Position numbers and translations under genes: made by a program
The notes under the pieces: model-generated
The model's database searches: none
What the model was told of the DNA's origin: nothing
The model's input: only the letters and a program-made list of their open reading frames with translations
Shown here: piece by piece, positions 1 through 8,689 of the stretch
Numbering within the stretch: position 1 is the stretch's first letter
How the letters are laid out: every line of letters starts with the position of its first letter
NCBI RefSeq assembly: GCF_017377795.1
Contig: NZ_JAFRDR010000001.1
Span: 124,001 to 188,000 of the forward strand
DNA length: 64,000 nt
Direction of reading: 5' to 3'
Origin: Williamsia soli
Lineage (GTDB): Bacteria > Actinomycetota > Actinomycetes > Mycobacteriales > Mycobacteriaceae

Positions 1-167
1 TCGATGTCCTGGACGAGGGAGCGGCTGTCCGGGACGGGGTGGCGAGCGTGTTCGCCGAGGGTAACGGAGCGGTCCAGCAGCGTCGGGTCTTCGCCGAGTC
101 CGGGGTCCGGGCCGTCGTCGAACATGCTGCGCGGCAGACGATCGCAGCTGGGACGTGGGCTTCGTAG
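1..167 (+). CDS. Carboxylate-amine ligase (GCS2/YbdK family), C-terminal fragment
   Basis: The window opens inside this gene. The frame starting at base 3 reads about 54 codons to a TAG at 165-167. The visible tail contains a GNGAVQQRR segment followed by an alternating hydrophobic/charged helix. This matches the GNGAxRQR ending of the glutamate-cysteine ligase-like carboxylate-amine ligases, which make an ATP-dependent amide bond between a carboxylate (often glutamate) and an amine. The catalytic core lies outside the window, so the substrate cannot be judged. The next gene is convergent, with only 23 bp between the two stops. Confidence 0.65.
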   Translation, partial: DVLDEGAAVRDGVASVFAEGNGAVQQRRVFAESGVRAVVEHAARQTIAAGTWAS

Positions 168-190
168 CGGGTCCGGGCCGCGGCGAGACG

Positions 191-1183
191 TCAGGCGGCG
201 GTGAAGGTGCTCCGATACTCGCTGGGTGAGGTGTTCATGATGCGGGTGAAGTGATGACGGAAGGTCACGACCGAACCGAATCCGACCATTCCTGCGATGC
301 GTTCGACCGGGAGATCTGATGTCTCGAGCAGTTCCAGGCTGGTGTCGATCCGCCGCGCGATCAACCATTTGATCGGAGTGGTCCCGGTGGCCTTGGTGAA
401 CTGCCGCAGATAACTTCGCCTGGACAACATCGCCCGGTCTGCCAGTTCATCGAGGCTGATCGGTGAATCAATGTGTGCCAAAGCCCACTTCATACTGTCG
501 GTGATGGCGGTGTCGTCGTCGAGGGCGGGTATCGGACTCTCGACGTACTGCGCCTGACCTCCGGAGCGGTGAGGCGCGGCCACCAGGCTCCGGGCGACAT
601 CGTTCGCAATCTGTGGACCGTAGTCGCAGCGGACGAGATGTAGTGAAAGGTCGAGGCCGGCTGAACACCCGGCGCTCGTCAACACCGAGCCCTCGTCGAC
701 GTAGAGCGGTCGCGGGTCGACATCGATTGCGGGATAGCGCTCTTGGAGCATCGTGGTGTAGCGCCAGTGGGTGGTTGCCCTCTTGCCGTCGAGGAGGCCG
801 GCGGCAGCGAGGACAAACGCACCGGAACAGAACGAGACGACTCGGGCGCCGCGGTCTGCCGCCTCCCGGACGGCGTCGACGAGTCGCGGTGAGGCGGGAG
901 CGCGGACATCCGCGATGCTCGGGATGATCACGGTGTGCGCGGCAGCAAGCGCGCTGAGGCCGTGTGGTGTGCGCAGTGTGGCGCCCCCCACGACGCGCAC
1001 CCTCTCCCTGGTCTCGGTGCACAACCGTAGCTCGTACCAGGGCTGACCGACCCCGGGCCAGAAGAGATCAGACAGTTCCGAGAGGCCGAAGATCTCCGCG
1101 GCGATTCCCATCTCGAACGCCGTCATCCCGTCGTACGCGAGAACGGCCACCTGTCGCGGCTCGGGATCATCGTTCTTGCTCAT
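191..1183 (-). CDS. GlxA family transcriptional regulator (DJ-1/PfpI plus AraC HTH)
   Basis: A 330-residue two-domain regulator. Residues about 10-180 form a DJ-1/PfpI-like sensing domain with the nucleophile-elbow segment SFCSGAF around Cys119. Residues about 230-325 are a double helix-turn-helix AraC domain ending in the usual F-x-R-x-F-x-R-x-x-x-x-SPSEYR signature. The length is normal for GlxA/FtrA-type regulators, which usually activate a neighbouring catabolic or detoxification gene. A short palindrome (ACTATC-ttagc-GATAGT) sits directly upstream of the start codon, which fits autoregulation. No intact divergent target gene is visible. Confidence 0.9.
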   Translation of the reverse strand: MSKNDDPEPRQVAVLAYDGMTAFEMGIAAEIFGLSELSDLFWPGVGQPWYELRLCTETRERVRVVGGATLRTPHGLSALAAAHTVIIPSIADVRAPASPRLVDAVREAADRGARVVSFCSGAFVLAAAGLLDGKRATTHWRYTTMLQERYPAIDVDPRPLYVDEGSVLTSAGCSAGLDLSLHLVRCDYGPQIANDVARSLVAAPHRSGGQAQYVESPIPALDDDTAITDSMKWALAHIDSPISLDELADRAMLSRRSYLRQFTKATGTTPIKWLIARRIDTSLELLETSDLPVERIAGMVGFGSVVTFRHHFTRIMNTSPSEYRSTFTAA

Positions 1184-1186
1184 GTC

Positions 1187-1203
1187 ACTATCTTAGCGAT
1201 AGT
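1187..1203. promoter_or_regulatory. Palindrome upstream of the GlxA-type regulator
   Basis: ACTATC-ttagc-GATAGT is a perfect 6-bp inverted repeat with a 5-bp spacer, 3 bp upstream of the regulator's ATG on the minus strand. This position would block transcription or translation initiation if bound, so an autoregulatory operator is the simplest reading. No second copy was seen nearby. Confidence 0.4.
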
Positions 1204-1253
1204 AGGCATTGGTGCCACTGTCGGACGCGTCGGCCGTACCCGATGATCAATGC

Positions 1254-1421
1254 ATGGGTACAGAGAACCGCCAAGCGGTACAGAAGTTCTGGAGCACGAT
1301 CCGAGCGATCGCGGCAGGTGTCAGCGCAGGGAATGCGGTGCGCCACAACGTCGCGCCGGCAGCGAACTCGTCAGCAATGGCCGCCCAGCCACCGGAGCGA
1401 GGGGCAAGGCGCAGCGGATGA
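1254..1421 (+). pseudogene. Possible remnant of a small NTF2/SnoaL-like protein
   Basis: A 55-codon frame starts at an ATG and reads MGTENRQAVQKFWSTIRA at its N-terminus. This resembles the first helix of SnoaL/NTF2-like proteins, but after about 20 residues the frame becomes an Ala/Arg-rich, non-globular tail and stops. It is divergent from the GlxA-type regulator, the position where that regulator's target would be expected. I read it as a possible truncated target gene, but a chance open frame is just as likely. The rest of the 247-bp gap holds nothing recognisable. Confidence 0.2.
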
Positions 1422-1430
1422 TCAGGCGGG

Positions 1431-1865
1431 TCAGGGCTCCTGCGGCCGAGTGGGGTACTGCGACATCAACGTCCGCGCAGAGGCCTTGTCGCCGTTCATC
1501 GCAACGATCAGTTCGTCGATCGAATTGAACTGTTCCTGCTTGCGTACGAGGTGGGTGAGCTCGGCGATCGCGTTCGCGCCGTACAGATCCTCGTCGAAGT
1601 CGATGAGGTAGGCCTCGACCGTGCGTTCGCGGCCGTCGAAGGTCGGATTCTCACCGACCGAGACGAGGGCCGGCAGCCAGGTGCCCGGGTGCAGGGAACC
1701 CCGGGGCGGGTCGCCGTCCGCCAGCGAAAACCAGCCGAAGTAGACGCCGTCTTCGGGAATCCGGCTTTCGTCTTCGGCGGCGATGTTCGCGGTGGGGTAT
1801 CCCATCGGGGCCCCGCGGCCCTCGCCACGAACGATTTCACCCGCTGCGTATCCGAGAAGGTTCAC
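1431..1865 (-). CDS. Standalone riboflavin kinase domain protein
   Basis: 144 residues corresponding to the riboflavin kinase half of RibF, without the FAD synthetase domain. Seen: the phosphate-binding segment GRGAPMGYPTANI (about 17-28), an EDGVYFGW strand just after it, and a GENPTF-D-GRERTVEAYLIDFDEDLYG stretch around 82-110, all in family order. It would convert riboflavin plus ATP to FMN. The GTG start overlaps the stop of the upstream 93-residue gene by 4 nt (GTGA), so the two are translationally coupled. Most actinobacteria also carry bifunctional ribF elsewhere, so this is probably an extra copy. Confidence 0.8.
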   Translation of the reverse strand: MNLLGYAAGEIVRGEGRGAPMGYPTANIAAEDESRIPEDGVYFGWFSLADGDPPRGSLHPGTWLPALVSVGENPTFDGRERTVEAYLIDFDEDLYGANAIAELTHLVRKQEQFNSIDELIVAMNGDKASARTLMSQYPTRPQEP

Positions 1866-2143
1866 TCCCTGAGCGTAGCGGGACCGCGCTCTTCCGGTTC
1901 GAGACCATCGTCGTCGACGAATACCAGGTCGCCGTCATCGAGCGCGACTGCCCAGCGCCGCGGCCTGGTCTCGCGGCCTTCACCCAGGTCCACGGTCGAG
2001 CCTTCGACGGGAGGCCCGAAATCGTCGACGATCTTTCCGGACCGGTCCTGTTCGACCACCACTCTGGAGCCGACGGCGAAGGCAGGTTCGTGATCGCCCA
2101 CGCCGGAGTGGTCGTTCGGCGCCGGGTTCGGCTTGGAGGTCAT
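1862..2143 (-). CDS. Hypothetical acidic protein (93 aa) coupled to riboflavin kinase
   Basis: Not recognised. The protein is acidic and Pro/Gly-rich, and two short segments (AFAVGSRVVVEQDRSGKIVDDFG and RRWAVALDDGDLVFVDDD) look like beta strands of a small SH3-like barrel. The start is supported by AGAAAGGG six bases upstream of the ATG. It is the first gene of a two-gene unit with the riboflavin kinase (4-nt overlap), so a role linked to flavin supply is possible but unproven. Confidence 0.65.
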   Translation of the reverse strand: MTSKPNPAPNDHSGVGDHEPAFAVGSRVVVEQDRSGKIVDDFGPPVEGSTVDLGEGRETRPRRWAVALDDGDLVFVDDDGLEPEERGPATLRE

Positions 2144-2229
2144 GGCACACCCTTTCTAACGTAAGTGGGCCTACCTTAAGCACAAAGCATCGCTGATTTG
2201 CTTCATTGAACCCACGAATGGGTCACATC

Positions 2230-3099
2230 CTAGGTGTCGAGAACCTGAGCCACCCGCTGCTCGAGTCCGTCGATGCCGGTCAAGTTGATGCCGAATCGGT
2301 GGTCGAGGAGCTCGACGACCTCGGCGGATGACTGCAGAACCGTCTTCCTTGAGGTCCCGCCGCGGCCGTGAACGGAAAGATTTCGTCCACGAAGGTTCCA
2401 GCGGGCATCGTCGGTGACCCGAGCGACCGTCATCCCGACGACAAACCCCGAGGCGGGATGAGTCGACACATACCAACTGCCGACCTCGAGGTCGATCTGC
2501 GGCACGGGGGTCGGGGCGAAGGTGTACAGGGGTCGCCACGCGTCGCGCACCAGTGCCTCGAGCATTGATTCGTCGCCGTGTCGAACGATACGGTACGGCT
2601 CGTGCCGAGTCGGCTGTGCCTCGTCGAGAACCATGCGAATCGGCGACGACAGCGTTTGACCGCCGAAACCGACGTCGACGAGATACTCGAGCCCGGTGCC
2701 CGGGACGGTCACCGACAACACCTGATGTGTGCGGGCCGGCATCGGTGCGTCCGCGGGCATCATCCACACCACGCGGCCGGCGAACGCCTCGACCGTGAAC
2801 CCCAATTCCGCCAGCACGTACCGCATCAGGCCGTTCTGCTCGTAGCAGTAGCCGCCGCGACCACGGCTGACCAGCTTTTCGAACAGTGCGCCGGCACCGA
2901 GATCCATGACCGGAACCCCCATTAGTGGGTCTATGGTCTCGAACGGGATAGTGCGGGTGTGCGCGGCCACCAGTGCGTGCAGCGTCTCCAGGGTCGGTGT
3001 GGCCGATCCAGTGTGCCCGACCCGTTTGAAGTATGCATCGAGATCGATGGTGGACGAAGTCGTGCTCAGCGCAGTGGTGCTCATGTCAGTGCTGCTCAT
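2230..3099 (-). CDS. nat: Arylamine N-acetyltransferase
   Basis: About 289 residues. It transfers an acetyl group from acetyl-CoA to arylamines and hydrazines. The catalytic Cys-His-Asp triad is visible: Cys85 in RGGYCYEQN, His125 in ARTHQVL and Asp142 in VDVGFGG (numbering from the chosen ATG). A TTG seven codons upstream would also open the frame. I prefer the ATG because the extension is unlike the family, although GAGAG lies too close to it to be a good ribosome site and an ATG five codons later is also possible. In mycobacteria NAT acts in sterol catabolism and isoniazid acetylation, but no such context is present here. Confidence 0.92.
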   Translation of the reverse strand: MSSTDMSTTALSTTSSTIDLDAYFKRVGHTGSATPTLETLHALVAAHTRTIPFETIDPLMGVPVMDLGAGALFEKLVSRGRGGYCYEQNGLMRYVLAELGFTVEAFAGRVVWMMPADAPMPARTHQVLSVTVPGTGLEYLVDVGFGGQTLSSPIRMVLDEAQPTRHEPYRIVRHGDESMLEALVRDAWRPLYTFAPTPVPQIDLEVGSWYVSTHPASGFVVGMTVARVTDDARWNLRGRNLSVHGRGGTSRKTVLQSSAEVVELLDHRFGINLTGIDGLEQRVAQVLDT

Positions 3100-3271
3100 C
3101 TCTCGATGGTGGAACCTCAAGTCAACGTGAAGTCAACCCCGAGCGCACTGATTCGGTGGACGAAAGACCAAAACTCTCACGGACTCAAACCCGTGGCAAC
3201 GTTCCGATGCTGTCGTAATGTCACCGACGGTTCGGCACCACCGCCGGCCGCAGAGAGTGCGGGGAGTCGTC

Positions 3272-3607
3272 ATGCCGCTGCTTCCGACCAGTTCAGACAC
3301 GGAACCGGCCCTCTACTACCGCCATTGGCCTGCTGAACAGCCACGCGCAACGGTGTTGGCGCAGGCGGGCGCACGGCTCATCGAGCATGGGCCCACCGAT
3401 TTCCCGCTGGTCGTCATCGGGCACAGCCGGGGCGCCACGGCTGCGACAGTCATCGCCGACGAGACACTGGCTGCTATCGACGGTCTGGTGATCAGCGGCG
3501 GTCCGTTGGCATCGTGGGAACCCGAAGGTGAACACCTGCTCAACGATGTGGCGCATGTGCTGGTCGCGAGGGATATCGTCGAGTTCGTGTTGGGCATACA
3601 GAAATGA
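3272..3607 (+). pseudogene. Shortened alpha/beta hydrolase (monoacylglycerol-lipase-like) with internal deletion
   Basis: A 111-codon frame begins like a lysophospholipase (PALYYRHWPAEQPRATVLAQAG), then jumps straight to the region before the nucleophile elbow (ARLIEHGPTDFPLVVIGHSRGA). The usual HG oxyanion loop and about 50-60 residues are absent. The GHSRG serine motif is intact, but the frame ends shortly after LVISGGPLASWEPEG, so the cap and the catalytic Asp and His are missing. The frame is open and has GGGGAG before the ATG. Its stop overlaps the next start (ATGA), so it may now serve mainly as a translated leader for the downstream gene. An ATG at 3218 is an alternative start. Confidence 0.55.
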
Positions 3608-4887
3608 CTCTGGAGATCTCGGAGCAGCATCGCAAGGCGCTGGCCGAACTGGGGCAGTTTCCTCTGATCGACGCGATCGTAGGTCGCCGTTCGCGGAGGT
3701 TCCCCGTTGGTGGCAGCATCCCGGACGGACCGCTGGCCTACGAGTCGACCGAGCCGTCACGCTCGATCACGGACGTCGAGCGGGCGCTCATCGTCAGTGT
3801 GCTGGCCGGCGTGACGGGCTGGAACTACGGGATAACGCGCCACCCCGGGTATGCGCCGAAGGTGCCCAACTACCCGGGGTCGGCGGGCGGAAGGACGTTC
3901 CCGTCGGCGGCGGCCTTTCACACGAGCCAGTTGTTCTTCACCGACGACTCGGGAACCTACTTCTTCGGCTCGCGCGATGCGGCGCCGCACCAGGACCTGA
4001 CCGCAGGGCCGGCCGATCTCGCATCCTGGATCTCGTCGACCGCCGACAGCTATCGGCAACTGTCGTCTGAGCGCTTGGTGCTGCCGCGGGAAGAGCCGTA
4101 CATGGAGGGCCACAACACCTGGATCGCGAACTGGCCCGGCAGTCTGCTGGCGTTCCCCGTCGCCGATCTCTCCGAGCATCTGGTGGCCAACCTCAATTTC
4201 TTCGCCGCCAACGGATACGTCATCTACGACGACGTGCACGACAACGCCATCCCCGGCATCGAGAAGTTCTCGTCGCTGCCGCACTTCGACGATCCGGTGC
4301 CGCTCTCGTTTGTCGAGCAGTACACGTTGGCCGAGGCGAGCGCCGAGCTGGCGACCGCCACCAACACCGGAGTACTGCTCCTGCAAGGGCTCGGCCTGGG
4401 CGGCTGGACGTTCGACGGCCTCGACCGGCTCAGCGTCCTCGGTGCCAGTGGCGACCCGAAGGCGCCGGGTCTGGGATTCTCGTACGACACCGACGATCGC
4501 TGGCCGTTCCCGAATGCGACCGGGCTCGAGGGGGTGTTCGAGACCCTCGTGCCACCCTTCGTCGACTCGGTCACCGCCGGCGTCGAGAAGTACTACCAGC
4601 GCAAGTTCGGCCCCGGCGGACCCGGACATCCGAACACCCCGGGACCGTGGTCGGACTCGCCGAAAGTACGCTCGGAATACCTTCCGGCACAGGGTCTTCA
4701 AGAGCTGGTCACCCTGCAGGCCGAGTACATCTACCAGCGGTTCGGGAAGCTGCCCGGCACCGTGCCGACCATCCATGTGCTGATGTACCTGCAAGCACAG
4801 AACCTCGACCGAGGTTTCTACGATCAGAAGTTCGGGCCCGGTGCCTACCTGCCGACCCATACCCACCACGATGAAGTCTGGAGCTGA
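3604..4887 (+). CDS. Nitroreductase-like protein, function unknown
   Basis: 427 residues, soluble, with no signal peptide. The N-terminal segment RRSRRFPVGGSI followed by PLAYES and a helix ending in LAGVTGWNYG recalls the R-x-S-x-R-x-F opening and first helices of nitroreductase-fold flavoproteins. The rest, rich in Gly, Pro and aromatic residues, is not recognised. The gene starts inside the stop of the truncated hydrolase frame and is followed 7 bp later by an NAD(P)H:FMN reductase. The flavin assignment rests partly on that neighbour. No regulatory element was identified. Confidence 0.5.
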   Translation: MTLEISEQHRKALAELGQFPLIDAIVGRRSRRFPVGGSIPDGPLAYESTEPSRSITDVERALIVSVLAGVTGWNYGITRHPGYAPKVPNYPGSAGGRTFPSAAAFHTSQLFFTDDSGTYFFGSRDAAPHQDLTAGPADLASWISSTADSYRQLSSERLVLPREEPYMEGHNTWIANWPGSLLAFPVADLSEHLVANLNFFAANGYVIYDDVHDNAIPGIEKFSSLPHFDDPVPLSFVEQYTLAEASAELATATNTGVLLLQGLGLGGWTFDGLDRLSVLGASGDPKAPGLGFSYDTDDRWPFPNATGLEGVFETLVPPFVDSVTAGVEKYYQRKFGPGGPGHPNTPGPWSDSPKVRSEYLPAQGLQELVTLQAEYIYQRFGKLPGTVPTIHVLMYLQAQNLDRGFYDQKFGPGAYLPTHTHHDEVWS

Positions 4888-4894
4888 CAACCTG

Positions 4895-5422
4895 ATGTCC
4901 GACCCTGTGAAGGTCTCTGTAGTCGTAGGAAATCCGAAGTCGCAGTCGCGGACCCGTACCGTCGCCGAGGCGCTGGTTCCGGCACTACTCGATGAGGGGA
5001 CCTACGACCTCGAGGTCATCGAACTCGCCGATCTTGCCGACGAATTGTTCCAGTGGGGCTCGGAGAAGGTCACCGCCGCGAAGACGTCGGTGGCGGCCAG
5101 CCATCTGGTCATCTTCGCCACCCCCACCTACAAGGCGTCCTACACCGGCCTGCTGAAGGCGTTCCTCGACCAGTACGGCGCCGACGGCCTCAAAGGTGTG
5201 GTGGCGATCCCGGTGTTCACCGGCGGCGACCTGACGCACTCGTTGGCTCCGCAGACGACTCTCGCGCCGCTGTTGCTCGAGCTGGGTGCCGCGATACCCG
5301 GCCGTGGGCTGTACTTTGTGATCGATGATCTGCCGCAGCTCGACGACTTCATCAAGAAGGCAGCTGCGGATTACTCGGCGGTCTTCGCCTCACTCGCCAA
5401 CGTGGGGCGCGCGGTCGGCTGA
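4895..5422 (+). CDS. NAD(P)H-dependent FMN reductase (MsuE/SsuE-like)
   Basis: 175 residues with a flavodoxin-like fold. The phosphate loop is GNPKSQSRTRTV near residues 10-21, followed by the conserved FATPTYKASYTGLLKAFLDQ region that binds FMN and forms the dimer. It reduces FMN with NAD(P)H and would hand reduced flavin to a monooxygenase or reductase. The start is the ATG at 4895, with GGAG about 11 nt upstream. It lies in the same transcription unit as the nitroreductase-like gene, a likely but unproven partner. Confidence 0.85.
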   Translation: MSDPVKVSVVVGNPKSQSRTRTVAEALVPALLDEGTYDLEVIELADLADELFQWGSEKVTAAKTSVAASHLVIFATPTYKASYTGLLKAFLDQYGADGLKGVVAIPVFTGGDLTHSLAPQTTLAPLLLELGAAIPGRGLYFVIDDLPQLDDFIKKAAADYSAVFASLANVGRAVG

Positions 5423-5468
5423 TCCGGTTGTCGCGCCCGAACGGTGCGAAAGTGGGACGATCAACGGT

Positions 5469-6941
5469 GTGACCGATGTGATCGAGCCCCGCGGGGCAAA
5501 AGAGAAGCGGGAACTCTCCCCGCACGTCGTCGTGTTGTTCGGGGCCACAGGCGATCTGGCGCGCCGCAAACTCCTGCCCGGGCTGTTTCACCTGTTCATG
5601 TCCAAACTGGCCCCGCCGATGCGGATCGTCGGAACCTCGCTCGACGACATGGACAGCGAAGGCTTCCGGGCGATCGGGGTCAAGGCGTGCAGTGAGTTCT
5701 CCAGCCGGGTCTTCACCCCGGAAGCCGCCGCCGAGTTCGGTGCGACCTTGACCTACGTTCCGCAGGGTGAGGGCGCCGAGGCGCTGGCCGCAGCGGTGCG
5801 AGAGCAACTCGACGTGCTGGGCAGCGAGGCACGGATGCTGCATTATCTGAGCGTCCCGCCCAAGGCCGCGATGGCGGTTCTCGAGATGCTGCACGAGGCC
5901 AACCTCGTGAAGCGATCACGCGTGATCATGGAGAAGCCGTTCGGCACCGACCATGACAGCGCGGTGGCGCTGAATGCGTCGATCCACCAGTGGTTCAAAG
6001 AAGAACAGATCTTCCGAATCGACCACTTCCTCGGTAAGGAATCGGCGCAGAACATTCTCGCCTTCCGGTTCGCCAACGGCCTGTTCGAACCGATCTGGAA
6101 CCGGAACTTCATCGACTACATCCAGATCGACGTGCCGGAAAAGCTGTCGCTCGAGGGGCGTTCACACTTCTACGAGTCGACCGGTGCGTTCCGGGACATG
6201 GTGGTGACCCACTTGTTCCAGATTCTTGCGTTCGTCGCCATGGAACCGCCGACCGCGTTGGCCCCAGGGCCCATCGGTGAGGAGAAGAACAAGGTCTTCC
6301 GCTCGATGCGGCCGCTCGATCCGCACAACGTGGTGCGCGGTCAGTACGCCGGTTACCGCGACGAGCCCGGTGTTGCTCCCGAATCGGAGACCGAGACCTT
6401 CGTGGCGCTCAAAGCCGAGATCGACAACTGGCGCTGGGCAGGTGTGCCGTTCTACTTACGCACCGGCAAGAGTCTCGGCGAAGGCCAGCGAATCATCTCC
6501 ATCGCCTTCCACGAACCGCCGAAGAGCATGTTCCCGGAGGGATCCGGTGTGGGACAACATGGCCCTGATCACTTGACCTTCGACCTGGCCGATGCGTTCA
6601 AGGTGTCGCTGTCGTTCTACGGCAAGAAGCCCGGCCCGGGTATGAAACTCGACAAGCTGAGTCTGCAGTTCGCGATGCAGGACACCGATCAAGTCGGACT
6701 CGTCCTGGAGGCATACGAGCGATTGATCCTCGACGCGATGAAGAACGATCACACCCTGTTCACGACCGCGGAGGGCATCGAAAGGCTATGGGAGGTCTCG
6801 GCTCCATTGCTCGAGAATCCGCCGCCGGTGCGTAGCTACGACCAGGGCTCGTGGGGTCCGAACGCGATCCACCAGCTCATCGCCCCGCACGCGTGGAGAC
6901 TTCCTTTCGAACGGATCTGGCGGGGTCGCAAGGAAACCTGA
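5469..6941 (+). CDS. zwf: Glucose-6-phosphate 1-dehydrogenase
   Basis: 490 residues. It oxidises glucose 6-phosphate to 6-phosphogluconolactone with NAD(P)+, the entry step of the oxidative pentose phosphate route. Seen: the Rossmann motif GATGDLARRKL (about 25-35), the substrate/active-site signature RIDHFLGKE (about 184-192) and the KSLGEGQR-type C-terminal sugar-binding region. A GTG start at 5469 gives the normal family length; the open frame extends upstream but that part is not conserved. It stands alone rather than in a tal-opcA cluster, so it may be a secondary copy. Confidence 0.93.
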   Translation: MTDVIEPRGAKEKRELSPHVVVLFGATGDLARRKLLPGLFHLFMSKLAPPMRIVGTSLDDMDSEGFRAIGVKACSEFSSRVFTPEAAAEFGATLTYVPQGEGAEALAAAVREQLDVLGSEARMLHYLSVPPKAAMAVLEMLHEANLVKRSRVIMEKPFGTDHDSAVALNASIHQWFKEEQIFRIDHFLGKESAQNILAFRFANGLFEPIWNRNFIDYIQIDVPEKLSLEGRSHFYESTGAFRDMVVTHLFQILAFVAMEPPTALAPGPIGEEKNKVFRSMRPLDPHNVVRGQYAGYRDEPGVAPESETETFVALKAEIDNWRWAGVPFYLRTGKSLGEGQRIISIAFHEPPKSMFPEGSGVGQHGPDHLTFDLADAFKVSLSFYGKKPGPGMKLDKLSLQFAMQDTDQVGLVLEAYERLILDAMKNDHTLFTTAEGIERLWEVSAPLLENPPPVRSYDQGSWGPNAIHQLIAPHAWRLPFERIWRGRKET

Positions 6942-6951
6942 ACGCCGTTGG

Positions 6952-8529
6952 TCAGGCCCGTTCTCGAACGCTCTCCGCTGCATACTCTTTCATCAACTCG
7001 CGCTCCTTGGCGGCGTTCGGATAGCAGAACAACACCACGAGGCCGCCGACCAGGACCACGGCGATCGCGGCGCCGTAGGCCAGGAAGTCGCCGTGTACGA
7101 AGGCTTCTCGGGCCGCGGACAAGATCTCGTCGGCGTTGTCGGGGTAGCGAGCGGCCAGATCCTCGGCGCTGGAGAACGACTTGGTCAGTGCTGCCTGCGT
7201 CTGGTCGGTGATGGTGCTCGCGTCCGGTGACCCCGCGATCTGTTTCGAGAGGTTGTGTGCGTAGCCGGCGGTGAGGATGGCACCGAGGATCGACTGCATG
7301 ATGGCCCCGCCGAGGTCGCGCTGGAGATCGGACATGCCAGAGGCCATGCCCGCCCGGGACAGTGGTACAGATCCGGTGAGTGAACGCGACGCCGGAGTCC
7401 CTGCGATACCGACCCCGAGCCCGATGCAGATGTAGACGAAGGCGACCCGCCAGTAGTGTGCTGTCTCGGTCCACAGGACCATGGCCGCGACCATACCGAC
7501 GGCGATGATCGCGATTCCGAGGAGCAATGTCAGCCGGGATCCGCGGGCCTCCACCAGCCGTGCCGAGAACGGTGCCACCGCCACCATGCTGATCGCAGCA
7601 GGCAGGACCGAAGAGCCTGCGGCCAGGGTCGAATAGTGGAGCACGTTCTGCAGGTACTGCTGGCCGATGTACATCGCGCCCATCAGGGTTCCGAAGACCA
7701 CGACACCACCCATGGCCGCGACCCAGAACGTCGGACGAGCCGCGATGTTGAGATCGAACAGTGGGGTGCTCGCGTGGCGCTGTCGGATGAAGAAGGCGAG
7801 ACCCGCACCCACCGACACCGCACCCAGAATCGCGGCGACCAGGCCTGCTCCGGCCATGGGGAGAAAGTTGAGGCACAGCACCATTGCGCCGATGAACAGG
7901 ATCGAGAAGACACCGCCGAGATTGTCGACCTTCTCGCTGGCGTCTCCGCTGTCCGCGGGCACCAACTTCCACGCGGCGACCAGCGCGACCACCGCGAGCG
8001 GCAAGGTCACCAGGAAGACCGAATGCCAGCTGAAGACCTCGAGCAGCCCGCCGGAGAGCACCGGTCCGAGCGCCGAGATCGCGCCACCGAGTGCTGACCA
8101 CGCGGCGATTGCCTTGGTGCGGCTGGCCCCCTGCCACAGTGCCGTGATGATCGCGAGGGTGGTCGGATAGGCCAGGCCCGCAGCTATACCGCCGAGGAGC
8201 CGACCTGCGAAAAGCACCTCGATGCTGGGCGCGAAGCCCGCGATCAGCGATGCCGGGATCGACAGGCTCATGCCGATGACGAGCATCCGCTTGCGTCCGT
8301 GCCGGTCGCCGAGCGCACCGAAGTACAGGACCGAGGCAGCGAGCCCGAGCGAGTAGCCGACGGCGACCAGGTTCAGGCCCACGGCACTTGCGTCGAACGC
8401 CTTTCCTATGTCGGGCAACGCGACATTGGCCACCGCGAGATTGATGTTGGCGACACCGGCCACCAAGATCAGGGTGCTGAGTACCATCTTCGCCTTGGGC
8501 GGCGCCCTGTCGACGATCTCGGCCGCCAT
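6952..8529 (-). CDS. MFS drug exporter, DHA2 (EmrB/QacA) family, 14 membrane segments
   Basis: 525 residues, almost entirely hydrophobic helices. It shows the MFS motif A GALGDRHGRKR at about 71-81, the motif-C-like stretch GPVLSGGLLEVFSWHSVFLV in the fifth helix, and 14 predicted helices typical of proton-coupled multidrug antiporters. A long extracytoplasmic loop near the C-terminus (ADITDQ to NADEILSAA region) is also typical. The ATG at 8529 has GAGGGGAG about 6 nt upstream, which fixes the start. It stands as a single gene with a 160-bp upstream gap; no dedicated regulator is adjacent. Confidence 0.9.
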   Translation of the reverse strand: MAAEIVDRAPPKAKMVLSTLILVAGVANINLAVANVALPDIGKAFDASAVGLNLVAVGYSLGLAASVLYFGALGDRHGRKRMLVIGMSLSIPASLIAGFAPSIEVLFAGRLLGGIAAGLAYPTTLAIITALWQGASRTKAIAAWSALGGAISALGPVLSGGLLEVFSWHSVFLVTLPLAVVALVAAWKLVPADSGDASEKVDNLGGVFSILFIGAMVLCLNFLPMAGAGLVAAILGAVSVGAGLAFFIRQRHASTPLFDLNIAARPTFWVAAMGGVVVFGTLMGAMYIGQQYLQNVLHYSTLAAGSSVLPAAISMVAVAPFSARLVEARGSRLTLLLGIAIIAVGMVAAMVLWTETAHYWRVAFVYICIGLGVGIAGTPASRSLTGSVPLSRAGMASGMSDLQRDLGGAIMQSILGAILTAGYAHNLSKQIAGSPDASTITDQTQAALTKSFSSAEDLAARYPDNADEILSAAREAFVHGDFLAYGAAIAVVLVGGLVVLFCYPNAAKERELMKEYAAESVRERA

Positions 8530-8689
8530 CGATGACTCCCCTCGCCGGCGCTTGACGCACCACCTGAAGACCGCGCTGATCTGCACAGTTCGGAACGAGA
8601 GTATCGCGAAAGGGTTTGCGGCGAGCGTTGTTCTACCCGGTGTAGCGATTGACCGGCTCGGGCAATCCGAGGTGACCGGCGCTTTTGTC

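Noticed and set aside
2152-2182. IdeR/DtxR-like iron box upstream of the 93-residue gene (TAAGGTAGGCCCACTTA)
   Set aside because: Only the outer TAAG/CTTA and a central G match a palindrome, and the spacing does not fit TTAGGTTAGGCTAACCTAA without a one-base gap.
3757-4890. 377-codon minus-strand frame opposite the nitroreductase-like gene
   Set aside because: Its translation is Arg/Val/Gly-rich without a motif, while the plus strand has a ribosome-coupled start and an operon context.
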